This document shows, piece after piece, positions 6,031 through 11,001 of a DNA stretch of 11,001 nucleotides. Both the position numbers and the translations under genes were made by a program. Each line of letters opens with the position of its first letter. Position 1 is the stretch's first letter. The notes below the pieces were generated by a model. The model saw only the letters and a program-made list of their open reading frames with translations. It was not told where the DNA came from and did no database searches. The stretch comes from an uncultured Porphyromonadaceae bacterium (GTDB lineage: Bacteria; Bacteroidota; Bacteroidia; Bacteroidales; Muribaculaceae). The stretch covers positions 1-11,001 of the forward strand of contig UREH01000075.1 in the NCBI GenBank assembly GCA_900546835.1, in the 5' to 3' direction.

Positions 6031-7407
6031 TCAGAATGAAAACACGAGCTGAGTCTGGATGCGGTTGTCGTTCGCGCATCCGAGGTCGTATGTGGCGCGT
6101 CGGCCGAAATTATACTCTATACCCCACTTCAGATAGCCGGTAAACTTATAGAAAGCATTTGCAGTGGCGTAAACGGCATAGCGGTAATTGTTGCTGCCGG
6201 CTGTATCGCCCATATCGCCGAGCACGGCGTAGTCGCCGACCGACCATATACGCGCATACGATCCTACAATATTGAACTGCAACTTCTTCGTCACATCATA
6301 CGACGCACCGAAGGTGAGGCCCATCATCGGATTGCTTTCCATCTCGCCAAGGCGCCCGTTGCATGGCGTAAAGGAAATCTCTCGGCCGGAAAGGTCCTGG
6401 ATATAACTCCCGATACCCTTGCCGTAAACGGCCTGGAAATTGAATACAAGCGGCTTATAGAAGCTGAAATTGCCTGAGAGCTGGGCACCCCAGCCGGTGA
6501 TGTGGCGGGTGCGGGCATCTACCAGGTCACGATAGGCGAAATTACGGATAATGCCGCTGAGGCGTACGCGGTTGTTTTTCGACCATTCATACTGCACGTA
6601 CATCGGAATGTCGGGCACGAGCTGATTGGCATCGTCAGTAACTTTCACGTTGAAGAAATCGTGGCTGTAGTCATGTCCGCGATACACGCCGTTGGAGGAA
6701 TAGAACGTCGGCTTCTCGATACCGACCGCAAAACTGAAACCGCTCCACACGGGCGACTTATAGCTGATGGCATATGCCGTACCGGCCACATTGCCGGCGG
6801 GGCCCTCCGGATCGATGGTAGCGGGCTGGTTGGCATCGTCGTCGGAGAAGAGTGTGGCGGTTTCACCGGCAGTAATACCGCGCCAGCTCACATAGGCGCG
6901 CTTGAAGAAAGCGTTGTGATTTTCGCCGTTCATTGCGAGCTTGAAGTAGGCCGTAACCTGATTGTCGGTTCCTCCGAACCCGACGATGGTGAAGTCAATG
7001 TAGGCTCTGAGCGGATTGATGAAGAAAGCGCTCTTCTTGCCCGGCACCGCAGGTACGGGAATGGCACCGGTGGTAAAATCTATGCCCCCGCCGTCGGCAT
7101 CGTAAAGGTCATTTCCGAGATCATAGCCGAGAATGGGGTTTACCTGACCACCGATCGAGAGTATAAACTTGTTGTCGGGTGTACGGATTGCAAACTTCGG
7201 AGCAGCATAGCTTTGCGGCTCCTTACGTCGGTCCTGCATGATGATGTCGCGAAGTTCGGGCGAAACACGCACGAGCTCCAGGCTTCTTGTCTCGAAAATA
7301 ACATCATCGTCGGCATCGGTTTCAGGTGCCGTGGAGCTCTGGGCCAATACCGGTACTGAAGCCGCTGCGAGAGCGGCAAGCATAATGTTGAAACGTATGG
7401 ATTTCAT
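6031..7407 (-). CDS. Outer membrane porin, DcaP-like family
   Basis: The 458-residue protein starts with a clear signal peptide (MKSIRFNIMLAALAAASVPVLA, cleavage probably after VLA before Gln23). A short acidic linker (about 28-60) leads into strand-rich sequence with alternating aromatic and polar residues to the C-terminal QLVFSF, whose final Phe is typical of barrels inserted by the BAM complex. NKFILSIGGQVNPILGYDL resembles the first strands of DcaP-type proteins, and GETATLFSDDDANQPATIDPEGPAGN resembles the conserved constriction-loop segment of that family. The family forms trimeric channels for small, often negatively charged solutes; the substrate here is unknown. It is not paired with a SusC/SusD system. 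It is transcribed alone: the cca terminator lies upstream and the inverted repeats at 5924-6015 lie downstream. I found no clear TAnnTTTG promoter. Confidence 0.75.
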   Translation of the reverse strand: MKSIRFNIMLAALAAASVPVLAQSSTAPETDADDDVIFETRSLELVRVSPELRDIIMQDRRKEPQSYAAPKFAIRTPDNKFILSIGGQVNPILGYDLGNDLYDADGGGIDFTTGAIPVPAVPGKKSAFFINPLRAYIDFTIVGFGGTDNQVTAYFKLAMNGENHNAFFKRAYVSWRGITAGETATLFSDDDANQPATIDPEGPAGNVAGTAYAISYKSPVWSGFSFAVGIEKPTFYSSNGVYRGHDYSHDFFNVKVTDDANQLVPDIPMYVQYEWSKNNRVRLSGIIRNFAYRDLVDARTRHITGWGAQLSGNFSFYKPLVFNFQAVYGKGIGSYIQDLSGREISFTPCNGRLGEMESNPMMGLTFGASYDVTKKLQFNIVGSYARIWSVGDYAVLGDMGDTAGSNNYRYAVYATANAFYKFTGYLKWGIEYNFGRRATYDLGCANDNRIQTQLVFSF

Positions 7408-7445
7408 AGTAAGAAAAAATTATATTGATAATTGTGTTATCCCTT

Positions 7446-7465
7446 ATATAAACAGATATAAACAG
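7446..7465. repeat. Exact tandem 10-bp direct repeat upstream of the porin gene
   Basis: ATATAAACAG occurs twice without a gap (7446-7455 and 7456-7465), 39-58 bp before the porin start codon. One helical turn of spacing would place two copies of a binding site on the same face of the DNA. It may instead be a simple duplication within the promoter. Confidence 0.6.
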
Positions 7466-7559
7466 CTGATACGTTATGGGTTATTATGCAACCACAGTCA
7501 GGCGTCCTCCGCGCGGCGGCTGTCGGCATGACTCCATCGTATCTCTGTTCACATAATAA

Positions 7560-7581
7560 AAATGCCCCTGTCGGGGCATTT
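7560..7581 (-). terminator. Intrinsic terminator of cca
   Basis: AAATGCCCC (7560-7568) and GGGGCATTT (7573-7581) form a perfect 9-bp stem with a TGTC tetraloop. On the - strand it is followed by TTATTATG, a partial U-tract. It lies about 36 bp after the cca stop codon. The other side is also T-rich, so it could work in both directions. Confidence 0.88.
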
Positions 7582-7616
7582 GTTCATTTTTAACACTGTT
7601 ATTTAATGAGTGTGAA

Positions 7617-9071
7617 TTATTTCTGCGGAGTCAGGCCGAGGGTGGAGGCGGCGAAACGGAGCATGAGGGCGCGGGCGGCTTCATGTTCGTTGGGTATTTC
7701 GCCGTCGAGGATAGCGTTCTTTATATGCTCCTTTATCATGCCGACCTCACGGCATTCTCCGAGGCCGAAAGTCTGCATGATTTCGATGCCGTCGACCGGC
7801 GGCTGAAAGTTGCGGATGCGGTCGCGCTCCTCCAGTTCCACCATTTTCTGCTTTACAAGCTCATAATTGCGGCGGAAACGCTCCACCTTCATCTGGTTCC
7901 TGGAGGTGATGTCGGCGCTGCAGAGCGTCATCAGATCGTCGACATCGTCGCCTGCTTCGAAAAGCATGCGGCGCACGGCCGAATCGGTGACAATCTCCTC
8001 CACAAGGGCGATAGGACGCATATGCAGCTCCACAAGTTTCTGCACATATTTCATATGCTCGTTCATGGGAAGCTTCATGCGGCGGAAAATGCGCGGCACC
8101 ATCTTTGCTCCCACGGCGTTATGACCGTGGAAAGTCCATCCGAGCCTGTCGTCCCAACGTTTCGTTACGGGTTTGGCGATGTCGTGGAGCAGTGCGGCCC
8201 ATCGGAGCCACACATTGTCGGTCTGAGCGGCCACATTGTCGAGCACGGCCATAGTATGGAAGAAATTATCTTTATGGCCGACGCCGTTCACCACGTCGAT
8301 GCCGCGCAAGGCTGCCAGTTCCGGGAAAATGATTTTAAGCAGACCGCTGCGGAACAGCAGCTGCCAGCCGCGTGAGGGCTGCGGCGAGCGCATGATTTTC
8401 ATCAGTTCGTCGGCCACGCGCTCTTTCGATATTATCTCGATGCGGCGCGCATTGCGGCGTATGGCGTTGAAAGTCTCATCGACGATTTCAAATCCGAGCT
8501 GGGTGGCGAAACGGATGGCACGCATCATGCGCAGGGGATCGTCGCTGAAGGTCACATCGGGGTCGAGCGGAGTACGTATCAGCCCGCGGCGCAGGTCGTC
8601 GATGCCGTTGTAACGGTCGATGAGCTCGCCGAAACGTCCGGCATTCACACAGAGGGCCATAGCGTTGACCGTGAAGTCGCGGCGGGCGATGTCGTCGTCG
8701 AGCGTGCCATCCTCCACCACCGGATTACGGCTCTCGCGATGGTACGACTCCTTGCGGGCACCCACAAACTCCAGTTCCACCGAGCGGCGCTTTACCTGGG
8801 CGGTTCCATAGTTCCTGAAAACCGACAGGTGGCTCCCTTTCAGCCGTCGCGCCACCTCGGAAGCAACTTCAATACCGCTCCCGACGGTAACGAAGTCGAC
8901 ATCGGTCGAAGGCCGGCGCAGCATTATGTCGCGCACATAGCCGCCTACCACATAGCATTCGCGGCCAAGCGAATCAGCAGCCTCTCCCACGAGGTGAAAC
9001 ACGGGTTTGTCGATTGCCGAGCGCAGGGCTTCGGCCGATATTGCAGGTGTCACGCCACGTTCATTCTCCAT
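7617..9071 (-). CDS. cca: CCA tRNA nucleotidyltransferase with HD domain
   Basis: This enzyme adds or repairs the 3' CCA of tRNAs using CTP and ATP. At 484 residues it has the long bacterial class II layout. The nucleotidyltransferase core (about 25-165) shows VVGGYVRDIML (43-48 GGYVRD), the metal-binding pair Asp57 and Asp59 in STDVDF, and RRDFTVNAMA (130-139). DPLRMMRAIRFATQLGF (178-194) and ISKERVADELMKI are the conserved neck and tRNA-binding motifs. An HD phosphohydrolase domain follows at about 265-390, with His272 and the His296-Asp297 pair in LLHDIAKP; in some bacterial relatives it removes terminal phosphates. Since only one nucleotidyltransferase is visible, a poly(A) polymerase or CC/A-only role cannot be excluded. 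A weak promoter candidate lies at 9112-9140 on the - strand (TTG, 18 bp, TACATTAA). Confidence 0.94.
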   Translation of the reverse strand: MENERGVTPAISAEALRSAIDKPVFHLVGEAADSLGRECYVVGGYVRDIMLRRPSTDVDFVTVGSGIEVASEVARRLKGSHLSVFRNYGTAQVKRRSVELEFVGARKESYHRESRNPVVEDGTLDDDIARRDFTVNAMALCVNAGRFGELIDRYNGIDDLRRGLIRTPLDPDVTFSDDPLRMMRAIRFATQLGFEIVDETFNAIRRNARRIEIISKERVADELMKIMRSPQPSRGWQLLFRSGLLKIIFPELAALRGIDVVNGVGHKDNFFHTMAVLDNVAAQTDNVWLRWAALLHDIAKPVTKRWDDRLGWTFHGHNAVGAKMVPRIFRRMKLPMNEHMKYVQKLVELHMRPIALVEEIVTDSAVRRMLFEAGDDVDDLMTLCSADITSRNQMKVERFRRNYELVKQKMVELEERDRIRNFQPPVDGIEIMQTFGLGECREVGMIKEHIKNAILDGEIPNEHEAARALMLRFAASTLGLTPQK

Positions 9072-9187
9072 ATATTACCTTTTCCGTTGATAAGTGACTT
9101 AAAGAAATTATTTAATGTACTCGGTGACTTTCGGACTCAATGGTTATTTACTCGTCTTTCCTCCCAAAAAACGATGCCGACAAGCAC

Positions 9188-10372
9188 TCAAATCAGCTGT
9201 ACGATTTCCTCGGGCGCATTGGTAAGAGAGCGTGCTCCCGTATCCTCTATCACGTAGGTGTTTTCAATCCCCACTGCGCCGACTTCGGGTATCACGAATT
9301 TCGGTTCGAGTGCTATGGTGTTGTTACGTTCAAGAATCTGACGGCTCCTCGGAGCTATCACCGGCCATTCGTTCACCTCGATACCGACACCGTGGCCCAC
9401 GAATCCCGCATGCTGGCGGTGGCCCATGAAATAGCGTTCAAGGCCGCGCTCGCGCGCCATGTCGGCACACATTTCGTAGAGCGTGCGTGCCTCGACGCCG
9501 GGTCGTGCCTCACGCTCGAAGGCCCGGCAGATGTCGATGGAACACTGATGGGCGTCGACAGCCGCCTGCGGGAGCGAGCCGACGGCAAACACACGCGTCA
9601 TGTCGGTCATGTAACCGGTGAAGTTGCCGTTGAGATCCACCATCACGGCATTGTGCTCCTTGATTTCCTCTCCTGCGGCTCCGCCGGGAATCGAGGGGTC
9701 GAGACCGCGGCCTCCCATGGCGAAATCGTAGGGAGCAGGCACGTCGGCATTGCACCCGGCGAGCACGTTGCCCATATAAATCTCCATCGACTGCCCCGAG
9801 ATGCGGAACACCCCCAGACAGCCTTCCAGACGGCTTATGCGCTCGATTTCCACCTGCAGTTCCACGTCGGTCATCCCCACACGATACAGTTTGGGAATCT
9901 TGCGGTACACCCGCTCGTGTTTCAGCCCCGACAGTCGCATCTGCTCCACTTCGAAATCGGTTTTCACCGCACGCATGGAGCGCATAAGCGGAGTGGCGTC
10001 GACACACTCGGCACCTGGGAAGACGCTGCGTAGCCTTTCTGCCTGGTTGAACGAAAGTATATCGAGTTCCAGACCGAGCCGTCGCGGCATCGCCAGGCCT
10101 GCATCGACGATATGCGACACCATATCCTCAGGCTTGCGGATGTACACCACTCCGTCGCCCTCAAGCTCTACGGGGCGGCGTACGAACCAAAGAGGAGCCA
10201 TCCCGGCAGGAATATAGGCCAAACCGGCGTAAACACGGCCCGAAAGATAGAAAATGTCGGCATTGTCGGCCACCAGCAGCCCGTCGATGCCGGCTTCGTC
10301 CATGGCCTTATGAAGGCGGCCGATACGCAGCGAGGCTTCCTCGCGCGGAAGAAGCATAAGAGGTTCGTTCAT
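9188..10372 (-). CDS. M24 family metallopeptidase (Xaa-Pro aminopeptidase/dipeptidase-like)
   Basis: The 394-residue protein has an N-terminal creatinase/prolidase-like domain (about 15-140, with GIDGLLVADNADIFYLSGRVYAG) and a C-terminal pita-bread catalytic domain (about 150-385). All five metal ligands are visible: Asp246 and Asp257 in MVDLNGNFTGYMTDMTR, His327 in GHGVGIEVNE, Glu356 in LEPKF and Glu370 in GIENTYV. Relatives use two Mn or Zn ions to cleave X-Pro bonds in peptides. There is no signal peptide, so it is probably cytoplasmic. Aminopeptidase P versus prolidase cannot be decided here. It starts 52 bp after gldH and ends 116 bp before cca, all on the same strand. An internal Met6 is an alternative start. 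Confidence 0.9.
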   Translation of the reverse strand: MNEPLMLLPREEASLRIGRLHKAMDEAGIDGLLVADNADIFYLSGRVYAGLAYIPAGMAPLWFVRRPVELEGDGVVYIRKPEDMVSHIVDAGLAMPRRLGLELDILSFNQAERLRSVFPGAECVDATPLMRSMRAVKTDFEVEQMRLSGLKHERVYRKIPKLYRVGMTDVELQVEIERISRLEGCLGVFRISGQSMEIYMGNVLAGCNADVPAPYDFAMGGRGLDPSIPGGAAGEEIKEHNAVMVDLNGNFTGYMTDMTRVFAVGSLPQAAVDAHQCSIDICRAFEREARPGVEARTLYEMCADMARERGLERYFMGHRQHAGFVGHGVGIEVNEWPVIAPRSRQILERNNTIALEPKFVIPEVGAVGIENTYVIEDTGARSLTNAPEEIVQLI

Positions 10373-10424
10373 AATCTTACAATACGGTATGCCACAGCAG
10401 CGCCATGACAGAAGAAATTTCTAT

Positions 10425-10892
10425 TTACGGAACAAAAAATACGCCGACTTGGTTGATACCCGGAAGGGTGTCGCGACGCATGAGATGGCGGATGCGCACT
10501 TTGGCGCCGGCCGAATGATTCTTAATTACGCCTACGGTATCGACGATCTGAAATGAGATGCCCACACCGCTGCCGCGCCATTTGCCGAAACGGTCGGCGA
10601 GAGGAATAGTCACTGTGTCGCGGCGCGACACTACGCCGGCGCTATCGGCCTGCTCCACTTCAAGGCATACATCAATATACGGATAATCACCGCGGTGGCG
10701 GAGGGCCACCATAAGCGCGCCGGTTGCTACCGAGTCGCGATGTGTCACGGTAAACTCTTCTACGTCGGTATAACGCCATCCCCAGTCGGGCAATGTATGA
10801 AAATCGCTGTAGCTGTTAACCACGTCGGAGCCGCAGCCTGCAAGACAGGCCGCGGCGACCGATATGATTATGGTGCTGACGAACGATTTCAT
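10425..10892 (-). CDS. gldH: GldH-family lipoprotein
   Basis: The 155-residue protein opens with a lipoprotein signal peptide: a hydrophobic run and the lipobox LAGC with Cys20 as the lipidated residue. The mature part fits GldH: DWGWRYTDVEEFTV, then a LRHRGDYPYIDVCLEVE strand pair, LADRFGKWRGSGVG, and the C-terminal RIRHLMRRDTLPGINQVGVFF. GldH was first described as required for gliding in Flavobacterium, but homologues are common in non-gliding Bacteroidales, so motility should not be inferred; the role is likely in the cell envelope. The start ATG overlaps the stop of the preceding gene by 4 bp (ATGA), showing translational coupling with the PSP1-like gene. Confidence 0.88.
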   Translation of the reverse strand: MKSFVSTIIISVAAACLAGCGSDVVNSYSDFHTLPDWGWRYTDVEEFTVTHRDSVATGALMVALRHRGDYPYIDVCLEVEQADSAGVVSRRDTVTIPLADRFGKWRGSGVGISFQIVDTVGVIKNHSAGAKVRIRHLMRRDTLPGINQVGVFFVP

Positions 10893-11001
10893 TTCTGAGG
10901 GTTACCGGGCTGCTGGTTGTCGCCCTGGAGATTGCTTCCCTGCGGCTTGTTGGACTGACGGTCGGGGCGGCGGCCGTCGCGCCCGCGGCGTCCCTGACGC
11001 T
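10889..11001 (-). CDS. C-terminal tail of a probable PSP1/RicT-type protein, partial
   Basis: Only the last 36 codons are inside the window, and the frame runs off the right edge. They encode a polar, disordered tail rich in Arg, Gly, Gln and Asn (RQGRRGRDGRRPDRQ, then QGSNLQGDNQQPGNPQK). The stop TGA overlaps the gldH start as ATGA. In Bacteroidales, gldH commonly follows a gene for a PSP1-domain (RicT-like) protein whose C-terminus carries such an RG/RR-rich extension. The identity is therefore inferred from position and composition; the PSP1 domain itself is not in view. Confidence 0.6.
   Translation of the reverse strand, partial: RQGRRGRDGRRPDRQSNKPQGSNLQGDNQQPGNPQK

Noticed and set aside
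6502..7359. 285-codon open frame on the + strand opposite the porin gene
   Set aside because: It is the antisense shadow of a strongly supported porin with signal peptide and terminal Phe; its own translation shows no domain.
9140..10033. 297-codon open frame on the + strand opposite the M24 peptidase gene
   Set aside because: The - strand frame carries all five metal ligands of M24; the + frame is His-rich only because it is the complement of those codons.
10425..10892. gldH as evidence of gliding motility or a type IX secretion system
   Set aside because: GldH homologues are widespread in non-gliding Bacteroidales and no other gld, spr or por gene is visible in the window.

Overview
The window looks like a contig end from a fairly GC-rich member of the Bacteroidales, most likely a gut Muribaculaceae-type organism. 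This is inferred from: gldH directly after a PSP1-type tail; the stand-alone ECF sigma factor and the DcaP-like porin; promoters of the Bacteroidetes form (TTTG or TTG, about 19-20 bp, then TAnnTTTG); and no obvious Shine-Dalgarno sequences. The genus call is an inference; no marker gene here settles it.

Left part, + strand. Bases 3-36 are an Illumina Nextera (Tn5) adapter, not genome. Genomic sequence starts at 37, inside a periplasmic protein with a LolA-like region and a thioredoxin-like domain lacking CXXC. Thiol peroxidase (tpx) follows and the unit ends at a strong hairpin terminator (1719-1756). A new promoter (1767-1797) drives ybaK (Cys-tRNA deacylase), aroC (chorismate synthase, TTG start) and a TIGR01212-type radical SAM protein carrying an unusual 9-bp/tripeptide repeat insert. 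The radical SAM gene overlaps by 11 bp, tail to tail, with a stand-alone ECF sigma factor gene on the - strand.

Middle. The ECF gene has a good promoter at 5242-5272 and a leader of nearly 190 nt that begins with a hairpin. The region 5050-5710 is AT-rich and holds no gene I can defend. A short ORF (5711-5887, +) looks like a real small protein. It faces a DcaP-like outer membrane porin gene (6031-7407, -) across a set of inverted repeats.

Right part, all - strand. Reading leftward from the right edge: the tail of a probable PSP1/RicT-type gene, gldH (4-bp overlap with it), an M24 metallopeptidase, and cca (CCA-adding enzyme with HD domain), ending at a clean terminator (7560-7581). They plausibly form one housekeeping unit, although the 116-bp gap before cca may hold a weak extra promoter.

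Most of the window is ordinary core-genome content. No defence system, mobile element, CRISPR array or biosynthetic cluster is visible. The points most worth a second look are the adapter at the contig end, the repeat insert in the radical SAM enzyme, the small ORF at 5711-5887 and the structured ECF leader.
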